From: Batkoa obscura
Lineage: Eukaryota > Entomophthoromycota > Entomophthoromycetes > Entomophthorales > Batkoaceae
DNA: 64,000 nt
Direction: 5' to 3'
Assembly (NCBI GenBank): GCA_030770535.1
Contig: JASVEC010000025.1
Coordinates: 186,001 to 250,000 of the forward strand
In this document: positions 49,001-59,289 of the stretch, in pieces
Layout: every line of letters starts with the position of its first letter
Position numbering within the stretch: the first letter of the stretch is position 1
The notes under the pieces: model-generated
The model's database searches: none
The model's input: the letters and a program-made list of their open reading frames with translations, nothing else
Told to the model about the DNA's origin: nothing
Translations under genes and position numbers: made by a program

Positions 49001-49166
49001 CAATAAATTAATTAATTTTTCATTCTCCTCTTCTGAATCTATATGGGGGTGTTTTTTTTGGTTTCATCACTTTTTCCATTTTTTAAGCGCTATTTGAGTG
49101 GAAAGACTATTAATAAAATTCTTAAACATAAAAATACATCCCCATATTGGATAAGTTATCACTCAT
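43068..49166 (-). pseudogene. decayed Dim-2/DNMT1-type cytosine-5 DNA methyltransferase
   Basis: Read on the minus strand, pieces in family order are visible: an N-terminal region with repeated Ser/Glu/Asn-rich segments (49166 to ~47960); a stretch ending LRYDGELTIVTPKVYNWF; a BAH-like domain (about 46170-45770, IKIGDFVEIEQDSNTSWNDKNPEW); a second BAH-like block (45597-45172); motif I DLFSGSGFLGISDSGL (about 44880-44925); motif II VVDFEKNPTEAY; motif IV AGTPCQ (PCQ codons 44553-44561); LTVRQMIGDLPPI; motif IX RLLTVRE (about 43715-43765); and motif X with IGNAV split by an intron near 43600. The gene is dead: in-frame stops occur at many places, for example 45172-45174. Motif VI (ENV) is missing because PCQ is fused to motif VIII (QNRNKVFIW). 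A MITE also interrupts the first exon. It once methylated cytosine in nuclear DNA. Confidence 0.85.
49041..49147 (+). mobile_element. MITE copy 11, inside the methyltransferase relic
   Basis: Near-consensus full-length copy. On the minus strand it sits after ATGAGTGATAACTTATCCA, the start of the relic's first exon. The flanks are consistent with insertion into an ATAT (TA) target. Confidence 0.92.
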
Positions 49167-49928
49167 TATTAAAGATCAAAAAAAGAGTTCAAAAATTGGA
49201 TTAAGCTTTTTGTATATTCCTTAAACTTTTTTTGCAGTTTTTGAGGAAAAATAAGAAAATCTCTACAAAGTTTTAGACAATCAAATAGCAGATGATAATA
49301 ATGGCTTAATTTTAAGATAATAAGAGTTAATTGTTATAATGTTGGATTTAATTAATAAGTTGGAAGGATAATGCATCATTGATTTGATTTGAAGTTCCTT
49401 TCAAAAAGTTTATTTTGCATTTTTCAAATTCTGTTTAGTCACAGCTAAACTTCAATTGATTCAACTTTTATTAGATTTTGTAATAATGAATGAAAATTTA
49501 ATCCCTGAAATTTTTAATAAGAAAATAGTACTAAATTACAAGACTAATAAAATTTAATAGATAATTAAAATTAATGTCTATTTTTATTATCAAACTAAAA
49601 AAAATGGACATTTATTTTACAGTCCTTACTATAATTCTTACTCTCCCACCAGATCTGCATTAATAGCTTAGCTAATGTTCACTTCAAGATTCAGAAAAAA
49701 AATAGTGTTTTTTAAAAACTCTATTAGCTTTGATTTCATCCTTCTTTTTTTGGGTAATATTTCCTTCACTTTCATCCAAAGTAGAACTTTTTGCAATCTC
49801 TTATTCGTTTATAGTAAATTACATCAATTTGGTTATGCAATAATGAGTAAAAAAATTGAAGCATTGATTTATTTAAAAAGTTACTTTTTAAGAGATTAAG
49901 TGAATAAAAGAGTTATATAATTTTTATA
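49167..49928. other. intergenic between relic and RAD4
   Basis: About 760 bp between the divergent methyltransferase relic and RAD4, which should include the RAD4 promoter. A 74-codon frame at 49675-49899 has no recognisable product and no supporting features. Confidence 0.5.
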
Positions 49929-52158
49929 ATGGATGATTTTAACTGGGAAGTTAGTGATGATGAATGGGAAGAGATGGGTAAGTAAATTGATTTTATAAAA
50001 TAAAAGATGAGGGTATTAATATTAGTTATAGTGGAGTCTCAAGTAATGAAAAAAATAAAAGTAGATAACTTAGAAGTGGTAAGGTTTTTATGTTAAATGT
50101 AAACAAATGTTATATTTAATTATAAAAGACAGGAGAGAGTGTAAAAAAAGAAGAATTGATAGTTCAAAGTAAGATTCAAATTAAATTTATTGAAAAGGTT
50201 TTGAGTTATTTTTATAATTAGATAATGAAATTTTAAAGGAAGAAGAAGAAGAAGAAGAAGTTTGGGAAGAGATCGAAGATTTACCAAATCCAAACAAAAT
50301 AGTAGATAATAGTGAAGTTACAAATAAGTTAGAAAATAAAATTGAACAAGGTAATTTAAAATTATTTAATTTTAATTTTAATTTTAATTTTAATTAAGTA
50401 GAATCTAATCAACCATTAACAATAACGATAAACCTACCACAAATAAATATCAACAATATAAAAAAAAGAGCAAATTATCAACTTAATAAACAACAAAAAG
50501 AGAAATTGATATTAATTCATCGAACTTATTTAACTACATATATTAATTTTGGATTATATTTAAATTCGTTTCATTATAATAGTTATTTAAAAGCAATTCT
50601 TTTGTCTCATTTGGATCCTAATTTATTAATTAAATTTCCTATCACGAATAAAGATACATTGGAATATACATTGAGTTGTATTAAATTAATTGGTAGTTGG
50701 TGGGATTATAAATTTAAAATTATTAACGGATGTAGTTTATGTGATGAGAAAGAGGTAAATTTAAATAATAATTAAAATTAATAATATAATATATATATTA
50801 ATATATATTAATATAGAAAAGTAATATCAAATCAGATTTATATCAAAGTTCAATGACATTAAAAGGGTGTGAATGTAATAAAAATATACTATTAATAATA
50901 ATATTTAAATTGATTGGGTTTCAAACAAGAATTATAATGGAAATGATGATACCGATAATTTATTTTCCATTTGCAATAGAAGGTGAAAATACAATTAATA
51001 AACAAATTGAATTAATAAAATTTAATAAATATCAACTTTGGGGAGAATTATTATTACCTTTTAATCAAAGTTGGATTCCATTTAAAGATTTTCAATATTT
51101 TAATATTAAAGGGGAAAATAAGAATTATACAAATTATAATAAATTGAAAAATGATAAAAAATATTATTTAAATTATATAGTTGGATTTTCAGGTAAGTAA
51201 TAATATAATAATATAATAATGTAGTTTATATATATTAATTTTTAATTAGATACTACAATTGATTTGACTAATAAATATGTGAATGATTTTTTATCGAAAC
51301 ATATTAAATTAAGACAACGCTTTTTATCTACTGATAATCATCGTAATTGGTTAAAAGATTATTTAAATACTTTAATTAGTAGTGGGTTTGAAGAAGTAAT
51401 TTTATTATTAATTAATTAATATTAAAATAAAATATTAATACTAATAATATTATAAATAGGAATGGGAAACATTGAATAAAAAACAAGAAGTTAAAAAATT
51501 AATTAATGAAAAAATGCCTACAAATTTAAAAGGGTTTAAAAATCATCCATTAGTTGTATTACAACGATATATACCTAAGAATCAAATTATTAAACCTAAT
51601 AGTAAACATATAGGCTTGTTTAAAGGAGAAAAAATTTATAATAAAAAAGATTTAAGTTTAATTAAAAATCAAATGGGATGGAAATTATTAGGTAAAGAGA
51701 TTATAGAAAAATATAAAAAAGAAAATGATCATGGGAATATATTATATCCAGAATATCAAACGAAATTGATTCAATTAAAAGATATAAAAGATCAAGATAT
51801 TTGTATTTTAAAAAATTCATTTGGTAATTTTGAATTATTTCAACCTAATATGTTACCTAAAGATATGAGCTATTTAAATCAAAAATATATTGATAAAGTA
51901 GCACAACAAAATAACATTCAATATTTAAAAGCAGTAACTGAATTTAAATTTACAAATAATAAAATGAATCCAGTAATTAATGGTATTATTATAAAAAATA
52001 AAGATTTAGAAGAATTATTATTAAAATATCAATTATATATGAATAAAGTAAAACAAATGGAATTTAACTTAAGGTTTAAGAAAGGAGTTAATAACTGGAA
52101 GAAGATATTTAAGTTTTTAAATTTGAAATATAGGTTATTAAATGAATATACGAAATAA
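49929..52158 (+). CDS. RAD4: Rad4/XPC-type DNA damage recognition protein
   Basis: Recognises helix-distorting lesions and starts global nucleotide excision repair with a Rad23 partner in the nucleus. Eight exons (49929-49977, 50026-50078, 50129-50168, 50222-50350, 50399-50754, 50817-51192, 51250-51395, 51460-52158) join in frame to 615 residues. An acidic start (MDDFNWEVSDDEWEEM) precedes the transglutaminase-like domain (KLILIHRTYLTTYINFGL, LLIIIFKLIGFQTRI, LPFNQSWIPFKD). The beta-hairpin domains follow: BHD1 MPTNLKGFKNHPLVVLQRYI, BHD2 region with FGNFELFQPNMLP, and BHD3 YLKAVTEFKFTNNKMNPVINGI. It is shorter than yeast Rad4 (754 residues), mainly at both ends. It converges on CYB2, 55 bp away. 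The order of the domains makes the identification firm. Confidence 0.92.
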
Positions 52159-52213
52159 ATTATTATTATTATTATATGTTATCTTCCTTTTTACTTTTAC
52201 TTTTTCATTTTAT

Positions 52214-54050
52214 TTAAAGTTTAGTTATAGTAGGAGAAGATAAAGGTTCATAAACGTTATTAGACCAATAGGAAAGAGTGGAATTGGTATGATTTGTAAT
52301 TGAATTAGAAATCAAATGATTTTTAGTAATATCTTTTAAAGTAGGAGTACCCATTAATCTCATAGTCATTTCTAATTCTTCTCTTAAAATATCGATTGCT
52401 TTTTCAATACCTTCTTGGCCATAAGTAGACATAGCATATAAAAATGGTCGACCAATACCTACTGCAGTGGCGCCTAAATTGAATGAATTAGTTGAACTCG
52501 TTAAATTATTTTGAATTTCAATCTTGTTATTAATATCTTACCTAATGCTAAGGCTTTAAAAATATCGGAACCGCGACGAATACCCCCATCAATATAAACT
52601 TCCATTCTTTTTTGAGTTGGATTTTGTTGATAATATTGATCCAACATCTCCATTACCTCTGGTAAAATTTCAATGCCTGATCGTGCCGTATCAATTTGTC
52701 TACCTCCATGATTTGAAAGTACAATACCTTGGACACCATATTGAGCTGCTAACACTGCATCTTCGCCTGCCTGAATACCTTTCAATACAATTGACATATT
52801 GGTCACCTTTTTAAACCATTTCAAATCCTCCCAACATAAAGAAGGATCAATAAAAGAAGAAATAGCTCGTGCCGCACCTTGATTTCGATTTTGTTTTTCT
52901 TTTTCATGTTGATAAGCATTTTGAATAGCACTTTGTTGTTCAAATTTCATTCTCATATCTTTTTCTCTTTTACCTAATTGAGGCGCATCTACCGTAATAA
53001 ATAAACCTTTACATCCTGCAGCTTCAGCGTTTTTTATTACTCTTTCTGTGATACTACGTTGACTATTGACATATAATTGTAAAAATTGAACTTGTTCTTT
53101 TTGTTTAGCTGTTACTATATCATCCAATGAACAAGAAGAAAGAGTAGGTATCATTTGAATAATACCCTTTGAATAAGCTGCTTTGGTAAGATTGACTTCC
53201 CCTTTAGGATGACCCAATTTACCAAGCGCAGTAGCTGTAATATAAATAGGTAATTGACTTGGATTACTTAATATTTTTGTATTAGTAGTCACTTTTTTAA
53301 CATTAATCATCACTCTCGGTTTCAAATAAATACGTTGGAAAGCAGTGATGTTTTCTCGTAAAGTGAGTTCGTCATCCGCTCCACTAGAATAGTATGCCCA
53401 TGCTTCTCGTTTCATTAAATGTTTAGCAACTACTTCGAAATCATAAAGGTTCAGCATCGTACTAATGTTAGGTCGTTTTTTAACAACAACAGTATCATAG
53501 TGATGGGGTTCTTCATGTTTGTCACTGGGTTGAGTGGTCGAAGTGATATTCGAACCATAAATACCTATACATTGGTTGATATTAATATGGAATAATAAAA
53601 TATAAAATTCACTAGAATTTTTAACTTACCCATTTCTACTTCAGGTGGTAATAATCTTTGAATAATATCTATTAAATAGTATTAATATCAATTACTCATT
53701 TCTTTTATTTGTTTTTAAAAAAAATAAATCGATTGAAATAAAAATAATTACCTTTTGGGTGTATTGGATCAAAAGCTTTAGTGGCATCTTTACCAGCATA
53801 TTTTAAAATTATATTCTTTCCACCTGGATGTTCATCAAGGAATTGAGTCAAGTCATAGACTTTATCATAGATTATACACCAGCAATCAGTGGTATTGTTG
53901 TGTTTGGAGCTAAGTGAATTAGTTATTTGATTTGATTTGATTTGATTTGATTTAATTTGATTTGATTTAATGAAGATAATGTTGAATTTTTTTTAGTAAG
54001 GGAATGAGGATTACTTACATTTCCTCTAAAGATAATTGCTTTAAGGTCAT
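52214..54050 (-). CDS. CYB2: flavocytochrome b2, L-lactate dehydrogenase (cytochrome)
   Basis: Five exons (54050-54019, 53909-53752, 53668-53630, 53564-52542, 52473-52214) give 503 residues. An N-terminal cytochrome b5 domain carries the haem motif FLDEHPGGKNII. The FMN-dependent alpha-hydroxy-acid dehydrogenase domain follows, with AYYSSGADDELTLREN, LQLYVNSQ, FITVDAPQLGKRE and the catalytic SNHGGRQID. The b5-FMN fusion is diagnostic of the yeast Cyb2 type, oxidising L-lactate to pyruvate with cytochrome c as acceptor. Yeast Cyb2 has a long mitochondrial presequence. Here the chain begins only MTLKQLSLEEISKHNN, so either location differs or an upstream exon is missed. Intron 1 contains a TTTGA simple repeat. 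Confidence 0.92.
53926..53970. repeat. TTTGA simple repeat in CYB2 intron 1
   Basis: About nine copies of a 5-bp unit TTTGA (with two TTTAA variants) inside the first intron of CYB2. It lengthens this intron to about 110 bp, about twice the usual size here. Confidence 0.85.
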
Positions 54051-54432
54051 AATAGTTAAATGATCCTTAAACTTTATAACAAAATATGAAAAAGTAAAAA
54101 ATATTTCAATTTTTTTAAAAGTGTCTTTATTTATTTATCATGATGTAACAGATGACTTAGATTGATAATCAATTTAAGCCATTGATAAAAAAACTCATCA
54201 AAAATAAAATCAACTATTCTTGAACGTATTTATCTATCTTTTAACTTTTACTTTAATTTAAAATAATTTGTTTATAGTAAATTTACTGTAGGATAAGCTT
54301 GAATAACAATTACGTTATAAGGGTTATTCATTAAAATAAAAAATAAAACGATTTAAATAGAAAAATAAAGAATCAAATATTAAATAATACATTGTAAGTA
54401 TTGAGTAGTCAAGTAATAAAAATTTTTATTGA

Positions 54433-56014
54433 TTAATGACCTGGGCCTCTACCTTCAATTGGCCATACATGTTCTACTTTACCACCTTTTACGACAACTA
54501 CATAATCATGCTAAAAAAGAGATAATAAATAAATTTCATAACAAATAAAAAGGATTCAACTTACCATATTAAAAGTAGGATCGCAATGACCCGGAATCAA
54601 TTTAACAATTTGACCAAATTTATAAGCTTTTGGATTTTGAAATTTAGTTGTGTTTTCATCTGGTACAATTTGACCATGTTCGTCACCTTGCGATATATAT
54701 CTTAATGCTTGTTCTCCTTTTTCAACTACTACTTTGGGGAGTCCAGAATCTAATGATAATGATTTAAGACCTGCATCTATAATGAGGCGTGGTGATACAG
54801 TAGTATCTGCTCTTTGTGATTGGATCTTAGAATAAATAAATAAACTATGTTCAAAAGAGTTCACTTTTTCTCCGTAAGTAACATCATAATTATCGGCATA
54901 ATCTAATCAATAATAATAAATATAATATATGAAATCAAATTGAAATATTAAATATTTACCAACATCCATAAACAAATAAGATCCCTAGAAAAAATAGTTC
55001 ATTAATAAAATAAAAATAAATGATAAAAATAAATTCTATTACCACTTGAACTTCATGATAAATTCCAGTTTGAATTTCAAATTGAAAAGAACCTGTACCA
55101 CCACCAGTAATAGTATCAACATTAATATTGTTTTCCTTTAATAATTCAATACACTTTTCTAATTTTCCTTTCACTAAAGGACCTAAAACCGTATTTCTTC
55201 TTTCATCATAAGAACGTACATGTTGGTTACTTCCATTATAAGCGTGTATTCCTTTGAAATGTAAATAAGGGGTTTCATTAGCCAATTTAACAATTTCTAA
55301 TACTTCTTCTGGTTCATCAACACCACCACGATCTTGACCGACATTAACTTCTACATAATAATTTAATTCTAATTCCGTATTCTCATAATGTTCTTTTAGT
55401 AATTTTATATGTTCTACGTCATCTACGCAAACAGCTAATAATGGATTCTCTTTCTTTTCCTTCATAACTTGACTCAACTTAACCAATCTTTGCACTTTTT
55501 TATCAGATACAATGGAATTCGTGATTAATAAATCCCAACTCTCATCTTTCTTTGAGCCATAAATTAAGCTCTCAGCTTCGGTTATTTTAGCACAACAGAT
55601 ACCACTGGCACCACCCAATTTTTTTTGAATAGAAGCAATACTGGGACATTTATGGGTCTTGAAATGAGGACGTATACGGATTGAGTGATTGATTTTTTGA
55701 CTTTCTTCCTCAACTAATGATACCATTTTTTTTAAATTGTTTTCAAATGCTTGAAGTTCAACTACTAATGCTGGTGTTTCAATATCCTCAATGAGATCAC
55801 CTACCTATTGTTTTCTATCATTAGTTTTTGTAAAAGTGTTTGATTGAAATGAACTTGCCTTAGCTGGTGGACCTTGTTTAAATGGTTGAGTTAAAGTCAT
55901 GATGTTGCTATTGTTGGTATTAATATTGGTATGAAATAGTTTACTAGAAAAAATTAGGTTTATATACTGAAATTTGGGTGCTTTTAAATGAGTTAAAAAT
56001 TTGAATTGGAACAT
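54433..56014 (-). CDS. DSD1: D-serine dehydratase (Zn- and PLP-dependent, Dsd1 type)
   Basis: Converts D-serine to pyruvate and ammonia. Fold-III (alanine-racemase-like) PLP enzyme. Five exons (56014-55859, 55804-55043, 54984-54960, 54902-54565, 54510-54433) give 452 residues. PLP-lysine segment RIRPHFKTHKCP, TGGGTGSF phosphate loop, and the zinc ligands in GHCDPTFN near the C-terminus match eukaryotic Dsd1 and D-threonine aldolases. Intron 1 uses a GC-AG pair (donor AAG/GCAAGT, branch-like ACTAATG). Reading through it would meet an in-frame TAG, so the splice is needed. The first Met at 56014 gives a basic, hydrophobic N-terminus that could be a mitochondrial signal. A second Met at 55900 would give a cytosolic form. 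Confidence 0.9.
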
Positions 56015-56790
56015 TTGGTATTAATTTTAAAAAATTTCAACTGATGATGTATTGAAAATAGATTTGATTCATTGTTATTTGTTAAAATTCGAATTTAATA
56101 TTAAACTCAAGACTTTGAATTTACTTTTTCAAATTCTTCCTACTATTTTTAACTCAAATATAAAAAAATTAAATCGAAACTCTAAATATAGTCCAAATTA
56201 AATCAATGACTAGTATCATTTGATATGAATTTAAATTTCTCAATGTTCATGCTTTTTTGCCCTATGATAGCAAGGTTCTGTCCTTGAGCATATTTGTATA
56301 CTTACTCTAATATCTACTGCATTGTTATCTATGACTCATATATAAACTCTTATCTATAAAAAATAGTATTATATAATTGTATTTAGTATGTCTACTTTGA
56401 CTATCAATAGCTTCAATTTTAATAAAAATGCACTTATAATCTTTTAAACTACTATGAAATTTCATTTTTAAACTCATCCTAGAAACTAACTTTAATAGTC
56501 TAGTATTTATATTAAATATTATTAGTTCACTTATAATCCAAATTCTTATAACTTATTATGAATCTATTTCAATTAAACTCAATTTCATTTGAAATAATAA
56601 TAGATAAATCCTAATAACCACTTCTTAATTTGAAGCTTAAAAATTGGCACATATTATAAAAGATTTACTAATTATCATAGTAAAAACGGTATTGTCATGA
56701 AAGAACACAACACAGCTAATCAATTTCATAAAAAAGTGCAAAGATTTTTTTAAATGATTCATTGCACTGACAAACTGTCATAGTAATATT

Positions 56791-56946
56791 AAGTTATATC
56801 ATTCATACTAGTAATTGTTCATTAAATTTGATAGATTAATAAATTAAATGTTACCTTATAATTACAATTCATTGATTCTATAGTAACATTTAATTTATTA
56901 ATCTATTAAATTTAATGAATGATTATTAGTATGAATGGTACAGCTT
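56791..56946. repeat. fold-back element (third family)
   Basis: Inverted arms of about 64 bp (56791-56854 and 56883-56946) pair along most of their length (inner ends AAATTAAATGTTAC and GTAACATTTAATTT) around a 28-bp loop. A non-autonomous DNA element of the fold-back type is the best guess. It is not related to the 107-bp MITE. Confidence 0.8.
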
Positions 56947-56983
56947 AATAGATTAATGGTGATAAAATCTAATAATCTCTTAA

Positions 56984-57088
56984 CCCTTTGAGTACCTATG
57001 TCACGAAAAAATTATGTTTAATTGGACTATGATTCCTAATCGATTTTATGCCAGCTGGATCAATTTTTTTGAAGCAATGCCCAAAGGG
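56984..57088. mobile_element. piggyBac-like MITE candidate
   Basis: A 105-bp unit with terminal inverted repeats CCCTTTGAGTA and (reverse complement of the right end) CCCTTTGGGCA. It is preceded by TTAA and followed by TTAG, a near match to the TTAA target duplication of piggyBac elements, whose ends also start CCC. One copy only in this window, so the call is tentative. Confidence 0.5.
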
Positions 57089-57555
57089 TTAGTTTAATTA
57101 GAACTGTGCAATACTCGTCATAATTTAATTTAATTTAATTTAATCTACAAAAATTTGAAGAGTCTAGTTCACCTACGTTATTCAAGTGGTTAATGAGTCG
57201 ATATTGGTAGGAGAAGGCTGGAAAATATAGTTTAGCAAGTTGTCACACCTTTTGTAAAAAATTAGTAGAAAAATGAAGTATTTTGAATTGATTTGAAATG
57301 ACTGATTGGTTGGAGGGAAATTAAGCAGAATGGAGTTTTATTTTTTAAAATGAATAAAGGGGATTTTAACTTCATTATTGATAATTTATAAAAGACCTCC
57401 TTTTAATAATATTTGATAGTAATTTTTAATTTAAGCTACACACCTTTGAACGAAAGAAGAAAGTCTAGACAAACTACGTCATTGGATTATGGGATTTGGG
57501 TACTTTTATTTATAACTACCTTAAGTGGTAGCATTTTAAACAAGTCAATAAACGT

Positions 57556-57662
57556 ATATTAGGGGTGTTTTTTTTGGTTTCATCACTTTTTCCATTTTTA
57601 AAGCGCTATTTAAGTGGAAAAATTGCTAGTAAATTTTTAAACAAAAAAATACATCCCCATAT
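57556..57662 (+). mobile_element. MITE copy 12
   Basis: Full-length copy: left end ATATTAGGGGTGTTTTT, core AAGCGCTATTTAAGTGG, right end ACATCCCCATAT. Confidence 0.9.
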
Positions 57663-58623
57663 ATTAAGCTTAAGTAAAAGAACCATCTTTTAAAAGTTAA
57701 CTAGAAATAAATATAATAAGTTTAGATAATACAGCTATAATCATTTTATCGATTTTATCGATTTTATCAAAGACAGCATCTATTTTGATAAAACAAAATT
57801 AAATATCATATTTTTTAATAATATTAAATTTACTACTTATCAATAAAGAATAAACAATAATACATAAAGCTTAGTTTATAAACGGTTTTATTATCCTATT
57901 TTAATAGTAACAGTAAGGAATATGTATAGCATTTAGATTCTAGTTTAGATTATTTCTCACTACATTAACCTAACTACCCTTTACTACTAATTGATTGAAC
58001 CATCATTTTTTCTATTACTAGTCCAATTTAAACATGAATTGGGCATCTCAACTTTGTATTTTCTAGGTACAAAAACAGAAAAAATCATCATAATGAAATC
58101 TAGCAAATGCAAAATATAAAATACTCAATTTACGTTTAAACTGGAGAGCAGTAGTACTAAAGCAGAGTTTAATTTTATTTGTATGTGTCCAATTTATAAA
58201 ATAGTGGCATTTTCTAAGGTTAAAATTTTCTAATAATTGTTGTCAACACCCTCTAAGTTCCCAAATTGAAAGTTTAAACTGGGCACTGTTAGTGTCATCT
58301 TTAATATTAAAGATAATTTTTTATTTCTTATAAATTCATGTAATCTTTAAAACTATTCTTTACCTAATAAATGCTATTATATTAAACCTCTTTTATTCTT
58401 AACTAATAATAATGTTATAGTCAACTATAAATTTATTTAAATGTTATTAAACATGGATTAATTAAATGTATTAGATAGGAGAGAGGGAAAGAATTAAACT
58501 GAATTCACATATCGGTAATAGTAAGAATAATAATAACAGAGTATTATTATATGAACAATGTAGATTTAAATCTCAAACCAAATAAAAATAGGTGAGTTTG
58601 AATTATTTAAAAGAAATTTACAT

Positions 58624-59289
58624 TTAAAATGAGTCCATTTTGACTTTCTCTGGGGTAAGAGTAACACGAATAGTATCTAATCGAGTACCACAAGAACCGA
58701 CATAGCCTTCTTTTAAAATATCATCGAAATCGGAGGTACTAATCATTGTTTTAAGTTTTTGACGGTTGACTTTATCATCATAAAAGCATTCTACTTTTTG
58801 ACTTCCATCCTTTCCAGTATTAACTTGTAAACCTACGTCCCATGAACTACGAGTAGATTTTAATAACTCAACCCATGACATGGGTTCTTCTTCAATGATA
58901 ATGTCTTTCTTATTTCTTGAACCAATGGTTAATTCATCAGTAGCTGAAATAGATACCCTCCTACCTCGAGTATTTACTTTACTTTGAGTAGCATGATTTG
59001 TAAATAAAACACGAGAAGAGCTATGGTTATTTTGGTGTAAACCTAAACCTACATTTTTGACTCCTTTACCCCAATTTGCTACTTTTTTCCATACCGAAGA
59101 TTTTGGATGATCATAGGAGCGGGAATTAATATTGTCGGTATCCTTCGTAATCAAGTTAATGATGGAGGTTGAATAGCTTACATGAGATGGAGCAGGAGAG
59201 TTTGGTACAGAAACAGTATTACGGTGTTCATTTGGAATGAAACCAAGACGCGAGTGATCCGTTGAAATCCTTGATGGAGTTTTACGCAT
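58624..59289 (-). CDS. hypothetical protein
   Basis: Single exon of 221 residues that I do not recognise. The first ~70 residues are Ser/Asn/Pro-rich and probably disordered. A basic, Gly-containing stretch follows (VWKKVANWGKGVKNVGLGL), then RGRRVSIS, a possible basophilic kinase site. The last ~90 residues look folded (MSWVELLKSTRSSWDVGLQV, VECFYDDKVNRQKLKTMI). No signal peptide or membrane helix. Length, the ATG start and a clean stop argue for a real gene, but function is unknown. Both sides are long intergenic stretches. Confidence 0.65.
   Translation of the reverse strand: MRKTPSRISTDHSRLGFIPNEHRNTVSVPNSPAPSHVSYSTSIINLITKDTDNINSRSYDHPKSSVWKKVANWGKGVKNVGLGLHQNNHSSSRVLFTNHATQSKVNTRGRRVSISATDELTIGSRNKKDIIIEEEPMSWVELLKSTRSSWDVGLQVNTGKDGSQKVECFYDDKVNRQKLKTMISTSDFDDILKEGYVGSCGTRLDTIRVTLTPEKVKMDSF

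Larger units (their letters stand above)
56015..58623. other. intergenic with several small mobile elements
   Basis: 2.6 kb holding a large fold-back element (56791-56946), a piggyBac-like MITE candidate (56984-57088), a TTTAA simple repeat near 57121-57142 and MITE copy 12 (57556-57662). No gene recognised. Confidence 0.65.

Noticed and set aside
49675-49899. 74-codon frame upstream of RAD4
   Set aside because: Product looks like a random hydrophobic mix and the frame lies in the presumed promoter region.
55805-55858. In-frame TAG suggesting that DSD1 is a pseudogene
   Set aside because: A 54-bp GC-AG intron with a strong donor and branch-like site removes it and restores the expected protein.
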